A stretch of DNA of 64,000 nucleotides from JACVRW01 sp963808775 (GTDB taxonomy: Bacteria; Actinomycetota; Thermoleophilia; Solirubrobacterales; Thermoleophilaceae): the NCBI GenBank assembly GCA_963808775.1, contig CAWEGR010000002.1, forward strand, positions 26,319 to 90,318, in the 5' to 3' direction. This document shows, in pieces, positions 56,784 to 64,000 of the stretch (position 1 is the first letter of the stretch; each line of letters starts with the position of its first letter). A program made the translations under genes and the position numbers. The notes beneath the pieces are model-generated. The model was not told where the DNA came from, did not search any database, and saw only the letters and a list, made by a program, of their open reading frames with translations.

Positions 56784-57974
56784 TCAGGTCACGCGCGAGC
56801 GAGCGGGCGAGCGGTCGTAGTCGCCGCGCGCCGCCAGGTCGCGCAGCCTGGCGAGCGCCTCGCGAACGTCGGCGAAGCGCGTGTAGAGCGGCGCGAAGCC
56901 GAGCCGGATCAGGTCCGGTTCGCGGAAGTCGGGGATCACGTCCGCGCGCTCGATCAGCGCGCGGCAGAGCGGCCAGGCGTCCGGGTGGCGCAGGCTGATG
57001 TGAGCGCCGCGTGCCGCCGCGTCGCGCGGGCCGGCGAGCTCGAACCCGAGCGGAGCGAGCCACTCGTCGAGCAGCTCGACGGCGTAGCGCGGTGAGCGCC
57101 ATCGCCTTGGCGCGCACGCGCTCGACGCCCGCCTCGGCCACGATCCGCACCCCCTCCTCGACGGCCACGAGCGCCGGGATGCCCGGGGTGCCGGTGAGGA
57201 AGCGCCGGATGCCGGCGGCGGGCTCGTAGTCCGGGCCCATCGCGAACTGCGCCTCCTGCGAGAACCAACCCTGGATGGGGTTCTCGAGCTCGGCGAGCCG
57301 GTCCGCGCGGACGTGCAGGAAGCCGGGCGCGCCGGGCCCGCCGTTCAGGTACTTGTAGGTGCAGCCGACCGCGTATGAGATCCCCTCCGGGACCACGACG
57401 CCCGCCGAGTGGCTGAGATCCCAGAGCACGGGCGCGGGGCTCGCGCGCCTCGATCGCCTCCGTGTCCGCGAGGGCGCCGGTGCGGTAGTCGACGTGCGAG
57501 AGGCTGACGAGGCGCGAGGTCGTCGTCGCCCAGAGCCGCGGGGATGCCGTCCCGGGCGAGCACGAGCCGCCTGCCCTGGGCGCGCGCGAGACCCGCGAGC
57601 ACGTAGCGGTTCGTGGGGAAGTCGCCGGCGTCGGCGAGGATCGCGCCCGGCCGGTCCGCGATCAGCGCGCTCGCGAGCTTGTAGAGGTTGATCGTCGTCG
57701 AGTCGCAGACGATCGCCTCGCCGGGCCTCGCGCCGAGCACGCCGGTGGCGAGCAGGTCGCCCACGCGCTCCGGCAGCTCGATCCAGTCGTCCCAGCCGCG
57801 GACGAGGTCGCTGCCCCAGCGGTCGACCAGCTCCGTCATCCGCTCACGGGTTGCAGCGGGCGGCCTGCCGAGCGAGTTTCCGTCGAGATAGATCGTCCCC
57901 TCGTCCTCGATGGCGAAGAGCTCGCGAAAGCTCGCCAGCGGGTCCTCGGCGTCGAGACGCTCGGCGTCGCTCAC
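56784..57974 (-). CDS. kynU: Kynureninase, broken by three apparent frameshifts
   Basis: PLP enzyme cleaving kynurenine to anthranilate and alanine. Starting from GTG (57974): GTIYLDGNSLGRPPAATRER, WIELPERVGDLLATGVLGAR, GEAIVCDSTTINLYKLASAL, FPTNRYVLAGL in frame one; after ~57510 a second frame reads VSLSHVDYRTGALADTEAIE; after ~57433 a third, VLWDLSHSAGVVVPEGISYA, then CTYKYLNGGPGAP (PLP Lys) and FAMGPDYEPAAGIRRFLTGT; after ~57090 it resumes YAVELLDEWLAPLGFELAGP to the stop at 56784. All segments are well conserved, so an intact gene with indel errors is more likely than decay. Start overlaps the formamidase stop (GTGA). Confidence 0.85.
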
Positions 57975-58672
57975 GTCATCGCCTCGAGCCAGGTCACGAC
58001 AGGAGCCCAGGCCGCCGAGCGCGGGTCGAGGTGCTCCATGTGGCCCACGCCGGGAAGGGTGACGAGCTCGCAGAGCTCCTGCGCCTCGCCGGCGCGCCTC
58101 GCGTATGCGCGCGAGAACGCGTGCGGGACGGCGTCGTCCTCCGTGCCGTGGACGAGCAGGGTCGGCACGCCGATCGGAAGGTGCTCGATCGGCGACGCCG
58201 CGTCGTAGCGCTCCGGCAGCTTGCCGGGCGGGCCGCCGAGCAGGGCGCGAACGGCACCGTTCGAGAGTCCGAGGCGGTCGGCCTCGCGAAGGTCGGCCAC
58301 GCCCGCCTGCGAGACAGCGCCCGCGAGCCGGATGCGCGGCTCGGGCTCGCTCCGCCCAGCCGCCCAGAGGGCGAGCTGCCCGCCGGCGGAGTGACCGACG
58401 GCGTGGACGCGCGCCAGGTCAAGCGCGGCGTCGAGCCTGCCGAGCTCGTCGATCCCGGCCGCGACGTCCTCGAACGTGGCCGGCCAGCCGCCGCCGCTGC
58501 GCACGCCGAGCCGGCGGTACTCGAGGTTCCAGACCGCGTAGCCGCGGCCCGCGAGATCCGCGACGAGATCGTCCTCGAGCCGCAGGCTGTAGCGCGCCCG
58601 CCAGAAGCCCCCGTGGAGCAGCACGACCACCGGCCGGCCGCCGGGCGGAGCCGGCCCGTCGGGCAGGGTCAA
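57971..58672 (-). CDS. Alpha/beta hydrolase, probable kynurenine formamidase
   Basis: 233 aa as read. N-terminal VVLLHGGFWRARYSLRLED carries the HGG-(F/Y)-W oxyanion motif of kynurenine formamidases of the alpha/beta-hydrolase class; the nucleophile elbow is GHSAGGQLAL; catalytic Asp and His are in LVHGTEDDAVPHAF and GVGHMEHLD. Translationally coupled to kynU, which uses its product, so the pair would run N-formylkynurenine to anthranilate. The start is unsure: the TTG at 58672 is the first available, but upstream codons still read family-like (HFYGPHGDQFGEL), so the true start may be near 58720. Confidence 0.83.
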   Translation of the reverse strand: MTLPDGPAPPGGRPVVVLLHGGFWRARYSLRLEDDLVADLAGRGYAVWNLEYRRLGVRSGGGWPATFEDVAAGIDELGRLDAALDLARVHAVGHSAGGQLALWAAGRSEPEPRIRLAGAVSQAGVADLREADRLGLSNGAVRALLGGPPGKLPERYDAASPIEHLPIGVPTLLVHGTEDDAVPHAFSRAYARRAGEAQELCELVTLPGVGHMEHLDPRSAAWAPVVTWLEAMT

Positions 58673-58752
58673 CTCGCCGAACTGGTCCCCGTGAGGGCCG
58701 TAGAAATGCGGGCGGGCGCCGATGGGCCGAAGCTACACTGCGGAGATCTCCC

Positions 58753-58827
58753 GGGCGCGTAGCTCAGCGGGAGAGCGCTCGCCTCACACGCGAGAGGTCG
58801 CTGGTTCGAACCCAGCCGCGCCCACCA
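58753..58827 (+). tRNA. tRNA-Val (anticodon CAC)
   Basis: 75 nt including encoded CCA. Acceptor GGGCGCG/CGCGCCC, D-arm GCTC...GAGC, anticodon stem CTCGC/GCGAG around CTCACAC (CAC), T-arm GCTGGTTCGAACCCAGC, discriminator A. The 3' end borders the integrative element. Confidence 0.95.
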
Positions 58828-58946
58828 TTATCCGAAGCGATATGCAGGTCGGAGCGGATTCGCCCCAAAGCCCTGCAAGTCAGCCACTTTGGGGGATGCA
58901 ACCTTATGCAGCGCTCTCCGCGAGAGGCGGCGAAACCGGGGCATCC

Positions 58947-58988
58947 CAGACGCAATCCAGACGCACCGTCCTCCCGCGTCCAGACGCA
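58947..58988 (+). repeat. CAGACGCA direct repeats, left side of the element
   Basis: Three copies of CAGACGCA at 58947, 58958 and 58981; the first two start 11 bp apart. The 19-bp unit CAGACGCAATCCAGACGCA matches 17 of 19 bases at 62061-62079. Possible arm-type integrase-binding sites. Confidence 0.5.
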
Positions 58989-59077
58989 CCGATGAGCGAG
59001 GGTCACACCCGCTGTTAGCGGCGATTCGTTAAGCGAACTCCCCGAAAGCTGGCGAACCGTTGTCGTAGAATCACTCC

Positions 59078-59292
59078 ATGAGCGCGATCAGCGCCGGTCC
59101 GGTCCACCTCACGGTCGAGCAGGCCGCAGCCTCCTCTCCGTCAGCAACACGACCATGCGCCGGCTGATCGCCAGCGGCGAGCTTGAGGCGATACAGCTCG
59201 GCGGCCCGCGTCACTCCGTCCGGGTGTCGCTGACGGCGCTCAACCGCTACCTGACCGAGCACGGCTTCCCGAGGCCAGGAGAGCCAGTGTGA
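59078..59292 (+). CDS. Excisionase-like HTH (MerR/HTH_17) protein, frameshift near 59131
   Basis: Starts ATG at 59078: SAISAGPVHLTVEQAAA, then after a one-base loss at ~59131 continues LLSVSNTTMRRLIASGELEA, IQLGGPRHSVRVSLTALNRY and ends GFPRPGEPV. This is the DNA-binding excisionase/HTH_17 pattern (VxxAAxLLxVSxxTxRRLIxxGxLxAxxxG). The total of 215 nt is one short of a multiple of three. Overlaps the second HTH gene by 4 bp (GTGA). In this context it would direct excision or regulate the element. Confidence 0.72.
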
Positions 59293-59525
59293 AGGTCGCG
59301 CGGAAGACGCTGACCGTGGACGAGGCCGCCCGCGAGATGCGCGTCTCGGCGATCACCGTTCGCCACATGCTTGAGAGCGGCACGCTCCCGAAGGCGCGCA
59401 GCGCGATCAAGGGCGGCGAGCTCCGCGTGCCGGCTGTCGCTCTGCAGCGTTGGATGGCCGATCAGAACTGGAACGCGGAAGGAGGCTCGGATGCCAACGG
59501 CGACGAGCGAGATCAGGAAGATTGA
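59289..59525 (+). CDS. Second excisionase-like HTH protein
   Basis: 78 aa from GTG: VKVARKTLTVDEAAREMRVS, then AITVRHMLESGTLPKARSAI, KGGELRVPAVALQRWMADQN and a polar tail. HTH_17 excisionase pattern, paralogous to the upstream protein. Two tandem HTH genes of this type accompany tyrosine integrases in many actinobacterial elements. Intact and translationally coupled to the first gene. Confidence 0.8.
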   Translation: MKVARKTLTVDEAAREMRVSAITVRHMLESGTLPKARSAIKGGELRVPAVALQRWMADQNWNAEGGSDANGDERDQED

Positions 59526-59883
59526 GGGCGACCCTGGCCGGCCGCTGATGGGCAACGCTCGCGCCGAACAAGCAGCTCCCTGCGCGCAGACGAACGCAGC
59601 AACGCGCGCCCGAGTAACTGAGCGCGGCCGGCAACGTCCGGGTCGCGCCGGCAGGGGACAGCGCGAGCACCGCGCTACCAGTGTGTTGCATTGGTTCGAT
59701 CTGGGAGCGCAGAGCGGAACCTGGCCGCCGTGCAGCTGGCGATGCATCGCACAGCGAGCAGGAACGCCGGCCAGGCCGAGAGCGCAATGCCGATGCGCGG
59801 CCGCACGCTCCACGGGGGAGGGGAGTCCGCGATCCGCTACGCCGTGGATTCTCTATATAAGCCCGCCCCGCTCACATTTCTAA
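59491..59883 (+). CDS. Possible small protein in the element, unknown
   Basis: 130-codon frame beginning ATG at 59491 with a good Shine-Dalgarno GGAGG 6 bp upstream, inside the 3' end of the HTH gene. The first ~20 residues (MPTATSEIRKIEGDPGRPLM) look protein-like; the rest is Arg/Ala/Cys-rich and more like a random GC-rich frame, so a frameshift after ~59560 or a spurious ORF is possible. No family. Nothing else gene-like is seen between 59526 and 59998. Confidence 0.3.
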   Translation: MPTATSEIRKIEGDPGRPLMGNARAEQAAPCAQTNAATRARVTERGRQRPGRAGRGQREHRATSVLHWFDLGAQSGTWPPCSWRCIAQRAGTPARPRAQCRCAAARSTGEGSPRSATPWILYISPPRSHF

Positions 59884-59920
59884 GCAAAGGGGAGCTTCAC
59901 CCGTGAGGTCCTTGAACGCG

Positions 59921-59949
59921 AAAGCGGCCCCGGCTGTGGGGGCCGCTTT
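59921..59949. terminator. Bidirectional-looking terminator hairpin
   Basis: 11-bp perfect stem AAAGCGGCCCC/GGGGCCGCTTT, 7-nt loop. A TTT run follows on the plus strand (AAA before), so it can stop transcripts from either side. It lies 50 bp past the stop of the minus-strand secreted protein at 59999. Confidence 0.7.
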
Positions 59950-59998
59950 CCCAGTCCTACGAACGCGACCGCCGCAGTGACGGGCCGTTTCCCGCGAT

Positions 59999-60430
59999 TC
60001 AACTAGGCGAGAAAAGCCAACACGTGACGATCCGGTTGTCTTGGAGCTCGATCTCGCCCAGTCGGCCCGCAATGTCTGTTTCGCACGCCGCAAACAGGGT
60101 TAGAAGCTCATCCTCGGTAAGGTCAAGCGTGGCAGTGCAGGTCCACAGCACGTTGCCGGTGCCGACTTCGAAGCTGCCGAGGCTCGGCGGGCACGCGGCC
60201 CGCCCTGCGAGCGGCGGGACCAGCGCTCCGCCCTTTGCCGCGTAGGCGGTGCATTCGTCGCTTGACTGGAAGGCGCTGCCGTCTGCGCGCACCCAATCGA
60301 GGTAGCTCTGACACTTCTTCGCGTTCGCGTTATTCGGGCCGTTCTTGCCCGCCGACGCCGGAGCAGCAACGACGGCGAGACTGAGCGCCGCCACCGCAGC
60401 AACGAGCGCAATACGAGTCCTACGGGACAT
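59999..60430 (-). CDS. Small secreted Cys-containing protein, unknown function
   Basis: 143 aa from the ATG at 60430 (MSRRTRIALVAAVAALSLAV, signal peptide, cleavage after APASA). The mature part (~115 aa) begins GKNGPNNANAKKCQSYLDWV and has six Cys (KKCQSY, SDECTAY, AACPPS, WTCTATL, AACETD, VTCWLF), likely forming disulphides. Ends CWLFSPS. No family recognised. It lies in the integrative element as probable cargo, with the hairpin at 59921 as terminator. Confidence 0.72.
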   Translation of the reverse strand: MSRRTRIALVAAVAALSLAVVAAPASAGKNGPNNANAKKCQSYLDWVRADGSAFQSSDECTAYAAKGGALVPPLAGRAACPPSLGSFEVGTGNVLWTCTATLDLTEDELLTLFAACETDIAGRLGEIELQDNRIVTCWLFSPS

Positions 60431-60538
60431 ACGGGTCCTTCCCTGGGCCAGGGTGGGATAGAGGCTCACCTGGCCAAATGGAAAGCCCCCGTACGGATCA
60501 CCCTAACCCGAGGACCACCATCCCCGCCATCCCTCGGG

Positions 60539-60684
60539 CTACCGCTTCAGCCTGATCGTGCGTCGCTTGGTTGTCACGTTGCCCGCGATGTCCTTGGCCG
60601 TGACGCTCAGCTTTGCGCTCACTTTCCTGCGGCGCGCCAGGGCGCGCTTGATCGACGTGAGCGCCCTCTTGCCGAGCTTCAGCC
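60539..60684 (-). pseudogene. 3' fragment of an AGN-module secreted-protein gene
   Basis: Minus-strand frame ending TAG at 60539: KLGKRALTSIKRALARRRKV, SAKLSVTAKDIAGNVTTKRR, TIRLKR. This is the same C-terminal module as in the RTX-like proteins and the 41.4-kb remnant. Only ~45 codons remain; at ~60685 it meets the integrase coding region running the other way, so the 5' part was lost at that junction. Confidence 0.6.
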
Positions 60685-61698
60685 GCTACCAATGGGTCGG
60701 CAGGTTCGCCACGAAGCGGGAGCGAGACGCCGCCGTGGCGGAGGCCAGGATCAAGCTCGCGCACCAGAGCGACGTGTCGTCGCTGACGTGCCGGGAGTGG
60801 GCCAACAAGTGGCTCGTGCGGTATGAGCGCGATCACAAGCTGTCGAGCCTCGATACCGCGCGCTCGGCGCTGAGGCCCTTCTGCAAGAACTTCGGCGAGC
60901 GTCCGCTTGGCGAGGTCACGCGGCTTGAAGCGATGGAGTGGTCCGAGCTCGTCGCGGCGGGCCGTGTGCCCGTGGTGATCACGATGTTCAACGCGGCGGT
61001 TGACGCCGAGCTGATCGACCGCAACCCGTTCCGTGGGCTCTCCGGCGCAGCCGTGGCCGCTCAGACGAGCACCCGCCGACCGCCGAGGAGATGGACCGGC
61101 TGTTGGCGGCCTGCGACGCCCACGGCGGCTACGCGCCACAGATGCGCGCGCTGTTGAGCTTCGCCGCCTACAGCGGCCTTCGCCCCGGCGAGCTGTTCGG
61201 GCTTGAGTGGGATGACATTGACCTCAAGGCGATGCGGATCAACGTCCGGCGACGGGTCTATCGAGGCCACGTGGACGTGCCGAAGTAGGGAAGGCGCGCA
61301 CGGTCACGCTCACGCCGCCCGCGAGAGACGCGCTGCTCGGTCAGCCCCGGCTCGGCGGGCTCGTCTTCCGGACGAAGACCGACAAGCGTTTCTCGGCCCC
61401 GGCGCTGTCGCTCTATTGGGCGCAGGTCAAGGCCCGCGCCGGTCTCGACTTCGACTTCTACCTCGCCACGAAGCACTGGTTCTGCCACCACATGTACGTC
61501 GAGCTCGGCCTGCCGGCCCGCGTGATCGGCCAGCAGATGGGCTGGTCGCCGCGCGCCGTCGAGAAGCTGCTCGCGGTCTACGGCCACGGAGACGTGGGAG
61601 CGCTCGACGCCATCGACCGCGCCTTTAAGGCCACGGTGACGCCGCTGCGCCCGGTCGAAGCGGGCCGGGTGCTGGTCGGGGCAGGACCTCGATCCTGA
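60685..61698 (+). pseudogene. Tyrosine recombinase/integrase, 5'-truncated with two frameshifts
   Basis: Segments in order: linker-like QWVGRFATKRERDAAVAEAR, SAM-like core-binding domain (LTCREWANKWLVRYERDHKL, DAELIDRNPFRGL), a break at ~61055, then EHPPTAEEMDRLLAACDAHG and the first catalytic Arg in SGLRPGELFGLEWDDIDL, a break at ~61287 with an in-frame TAG, then KARTVTLTPPARDALLG, FYLATKHWFCHHMYVELGLP, ARVIGQQMGWSPRAVEKLLA and VYGHGDVGALDAID (Tyr nucleophile). In the box-II HxxR the Arg is Cys (HWFC). The expected N-terminal arm-binding domain and start codon are absent before 60685. Ends TGA at 61698. Confidence 0.8.
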
Positions 61699-61891
61699 GG
61701 CTTGCACCGAGACGCCGCAAACTGCGGTAGGACGCGAGTGTGGCGTCCGATGCAGTTGGCAGGATCGGAGATTCTGCTCTCTAGGCGGCACCCTGGGACA
61801 GCAGGAGCGCCGGAGAGCAGTGGCGCGAGCGAGGGGGCTGGTAGGCCGAATGCTGACGGGCAGAGGGTCTACCAGCCCCCGAACTTTGCTC

Positions 61892-61917
61892 TATACCGCT
61901 GGTATACCGGCTATACC
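61892..61917. repeat. TATACC iteron-like repeats with a GGTATACC palindrome
   Basis: TATACC at 61892, 61903 and 61912 (spacings 11 and 9 bp); the middle copy forms the palindrome GGTATACC (61901-61908). Unusually AT-rich for this genome. Could bind the element's integrase/excisionase or regulator. Confidence 0.45.
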
Positions 61918-62060
61918 AACGGTCGCGTCGGACGGCAAACGTGTGCTATCACCCGCGATCCTAGGCGTAGAGCGGAGAAACTCACTTCGAGGTTCTTCTC
62001 TCGACCCCTTACGAGCGGGGGTCGACTCTCTTGCCAGACCGGAACATCGGCGGGCGGAAT

Positions 62061-62079
62061 CAGACGCAACTCAGACGCA
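62061..62079 (+). repeat. CAGACGCA direct repeats, right side of the element
   Basis: Two CAGACGCA copies at 62061 and 62072, 11 bp apart and in the same orientation as the left copies (58947/58958); 17 of 19 bases match the left unit. Confidence 0.5.
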
Positions 62080-62111
62080 GACGGCCCGCGATCCCGCTCC
62101 TGCATGCCAAT

Positions 62112-62131
62112 GCAACCAATCGCGCCCATCA
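62112..62131 (+). other. Candidate attR, weak match to tRNA-Val 3' end
   Basis: GCAACCAATCGCGCCCATCA here versus GAACCCAGCCGCGCCCACCA at the tRNA-Val 3' end: 15 of 20 identical, with an 8-base exact core CGCGCCCA. Real att repeats are usually identical, so this is only a candidate (perhaps diverged). Confidence 0.25.
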
Positions 62132-62164
62132 CGGCCGCGGATCCTGACGGGCGCGCGTCCTCGG

Positions 62165-63745
62165 CTACGGGGCATCTCGGTTCCCGCTCTGTGAGGTGTA
62201 GAGCAGCGAGGTGATCCCCTCGTGGTTCTCGAAGCGTGTGAAAGCGGCGATGAGATCCTCGGGGTCGTCGCTGTACTTGCCGTCCGGCCCGTAGATGGGA
62301 ATGTGGTTGGCGACCACGCTGAAGGCGATACGCCGGTCGCCGGCGACCACGTAGCCGGCAAGCGCCATCGCCTGGACCTCGATCTGGCCCATCGCGTCCA
62401 GTGCCCCGTTGAGCCCGTTCTTCGCGAACACGTGCCCGGTCGCGGGGTCCATGTCGGCGTCCTCCGGAGGGATGCCGTCGACGCCCTTGACGGGCAGCGC
62501 CCGCAGGAAGACGCGCCCATATGGGCGCGTCTGGATATAGCGCAGGAGCTGGACCATCGCGTGCGGTGAGATCTTGTTCGGGGGGGCGCCCTGACCGTCG
62601 ACGAGGCGGGCTTGGCCGCGCGGCACGCCGGCCTTGCGCGCGTACGCCCTGATCCGGCGCATTCCCTCGGCGAACGTGGGCTTGCGGGCGCGCACGCCCA
62701 GCCAGAACGGAACGGTGTTCGCACCGAGGTTGTGGCTGACCTTCTGGATCAGCTTCACGAACTGCCCGAGCGGCGGCGAGATAAGGCTCGCCACCCGCGG
62801 CAGACGCGCCACGGCGAGCCGCGACGGCAGCGCGCCGACGCGGTTAGGACCGACGGCGCGCGCGTCGACGAGTAGGCCAGCACGCTCGAGCGCCTCGACC
62901 ATCAATGTGCGCGCGAAATAGGCCGGGTCCGGGACGCGGAAAATCTGCACGAACGGGGACTTCGTACCGGCGGCGAGCGTTCCGGTAACCACGACGCGGC
63001 GGCCCTTCGCCTCGCCAACAACGACGTTCGTCGACCCGCCCTTCGCGACCGTGCGCACCCGCACGTCGATGTCGTAGGCGGCGGTGGGGGACGAAGGCGA
63101 GCCTGCACACGCCGTCCGGGCCGGGTGGGCTGCGTAGAGATGTCGATCGCGTTGTCGTTTATGACGATCGGCGAAACCACCTCGTGCCCCACGACCTTCT
63201 CGCGCCAGAGCCGGTCGTCGATCACCACGTCGCGAACCCTCCCGATGCCGCGTCGCCGCGCTTTCTCGGCCAGCGCGTTCAGGCCCGCGAGCGGATCCTG
63301 TGGCGTCAACACCGCCGCGCCCGGGACCTCGTTCGCGTCGGTGTGGTCGAAGCCGGTGTAGGCGACATTGTCGTTCGGGAGCGCCCGCCCGCCCATCGTC
63401 AGGTCGCCCAACACGCGCAGAATCAAGTCGGCCCGCTGCGCAATAGAGGCGTCCGGAACCGGCGGCGAGGCCCGAGCCCGTCGAGCGCCGCCGCCGACGT
63501 GAAATTCTTCGTTGTCGAGGCGGTGTGGAGGAGCTTGTCCGCGTTCAGGCTGAACAGTCCCGACCCGTCTCCACGTCGGTCGCGAGCATCCCCCATATGC
63601 CCTCATCGAACGGCTGCGTGGTCATGAAGGCCCTGAGCTGCTCTATGTCGGCATCGGAGAGAGCGCGCGCGGGTGTTGCGCTAGCTGGCGCTGCGAAGGC
63701 GCCGAACGCGCCAGCAAGAACGAGAATGACAAGGCTGCGGATCAT
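62165..63745 (-). CDS. dacB: D-alanyl-D-alanine carboxypeptidase, PBP4/peptidase S13 type, with several frameshifts
   Basis: Start MIRSLVILVLAGAFGAFAAP is a signal peptide. Frame one ends ATDVETG (~63570), then GLFSLNADKLLHTASTTKNF carries the SxxK active-site Ser (S-T-T-K). After a further break (~63440) comes DLTMGGRALPNDNVAYTGFD and VREKVVGHEV-like sequence, and after ~63090 GGSTNVVVGEAKGRRVVVTG, SHNLGAN (SxN) and FAKNGLNGALDAMG, standing at the KTG motif as K-N-G. The C-terminus LLYTSQSGNRDAP ends at 62165. S13 enzymes trim or cleave D-Ala-D-Ala cross-links in peptidoglycan. Three or more breaks mean that either the sequence is poor here or the gene is decaying. Confidence 0.78.
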
Positions 63746-64000
63746 GTCCGCTGGGCCATCCGGGCGGCGAGGGTGTGCGACTGGCGATCCGACATGCTCG
63801 GCTCCTAGCTGCGCGGCGCGAGTCCGCGGTGTCGACTGTGCGCCGACCGAGTGCTGGAGCCGGATTTGCCCCCGCCGCTACTGGCTTGGGGCGAGGCGTG
63901 CGGTCACGCTAGCACCGCAGGCAGCGAGCGACCATTGCCCGCCGATCACGCAAGGCGACCCTCCCCGCGACACCTCATCTAGATCAATGTCGCGAAGGGG
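63746..64000. other. Upstream region of dacB, no gene seen
   Basis: 255 bp to the window end. It must hold the dacB promoter; no clear -10/-35, repeat or RNA was recognised. Confidence 0.4.

Larger units (their letters stand above)
58753..62131 (+). mobile_element. Degraded integrative element inserted at tRNA-Val
   Basis: Between tRNA-Val and dacB lie two excisionase-like HTH genes, a small secreted-protein gene, short gene remnants and a tyrosine integrase that is 5'-truncated and frameshifted. The region has lower GC and sparser coding than the flanks. A tRNA 3' end plus an integrase is the classic set-up. Similar direct-repeat pairs occur near each end (58947 and 62061), and 62112-62131 weakly resembles the tRNA 3' end (15 of 20 bases), a candidate attR. 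Boundaries are provisional. Bases 58828-59077 hold no gene beyond the repeats. Confidence 0.7.
61699..62164. other. Non-coding right end of the element
   Basis: 466 bp without a convincing gene; frames here lack codon bias and known motifs. It holds the TATACC repeats (61892-61917), the right CAGACGCA pair (62061-62079) and the candidate attR (62112-62131). Confidence 0.6.

Noticed and set aside
59903..59980. Short GTG-started frame (25 codons) after AAGGGGAG
   Set aside because: It runs through the terminator hairpin; more likely no gene, although a leader peptide cannot be excluded.
61702..62214. Open frames in the right end of the element
   Set aside because: No codon bias, no motif, mixed frames; treated as non-coding.

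Overview
The window is very GC-rich DNA from a high-GC Gram-positive-type bacterium, most likely an actinobacterium of the class Thermoleophilia (Solirubrobacterales/Gaiellales-like). This rests on codon bias, on gene order (glmU-prs-rplY-pth-mfd-mazG; rsmI-metG-tatD-rsmA-ispE; dnaX-ybaB-recR with a large SRP RNA nearby), on GTG starts and 1-4 bp stop/start overlaps, and on the style of the integrase and secreted proteins. The taxonomic call is inference; no 16S rRNA is present.

Layout. 1-22 kb is mostly a minus-strand housekeeping block: mazG (cut by the window edge), a lipoprotein PPIase, mfd, pth, rplY, a UbiB-like kinase on plus, a DUF2269-like membrane protein, prs, glmU, tRNA-Gln, a PucR-type regulator, a DedA-PAP2 fusion, ispE, rsmA, tatD, metG, an M23 peptidase, rsmI, a ROK kinase and an LCP-family enzyme. 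22-33 kb holds FmdB, glyS, a TetR regulator, an hsp20-lon pair, a GMC oxidoreductase, an MBL hydrolase, an SDR and an SRPBCC protein. 33-41 kb is a central-carbon cluster: mdh, icd, an M50 protease, and sdhA-sdhB plus an HdrB-like CCG protein, a complex II without SdhC/SdhD. 41-48 kb carries a decayed secreted-protein gene, a LuxR-type regulator, a one-frame lysC-asd fusion, a GH3-like protein and a molybdopterin oxidoreductase. 48-58 kb has two tandem RTX-like secreted proteins, recR-ybaB-dnaX, a pyruvate dehydrogenase-type E1, the SRP RNA, ridA, and a kynureninase/kynurenine formamidase pair.

58.75-62.13 kb looks like a degraded integrative element next to tRNA-Val(CAC): two excisionase-like HTH genes, a small secreted protein, a 5'-truncated and frameshifted tyrosine integrase, and matched pairs of short direct repeats near both ends. 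A frameshifted D-Ala-D-Ala carboxypeptidase (PBP4-like) follows.

A striking property of the whole window is about twenty apparent single-base frameshifts, including in glyS, ispE and mdh. Because these are normally essential or central genes, uncorrected assembly indels are more likely than mass pseudogenisation. Such genes are annotated over their full restored extent with the break position stated. The most original biological signals are the shared ~100-residue basic C-terminal module ending in an AGN-containing strand (two intact genes, two remnants), the lysC-asd fusion, the anchorless complex II, the zinc-less DnaX, and the integrative element with possible arm sites.
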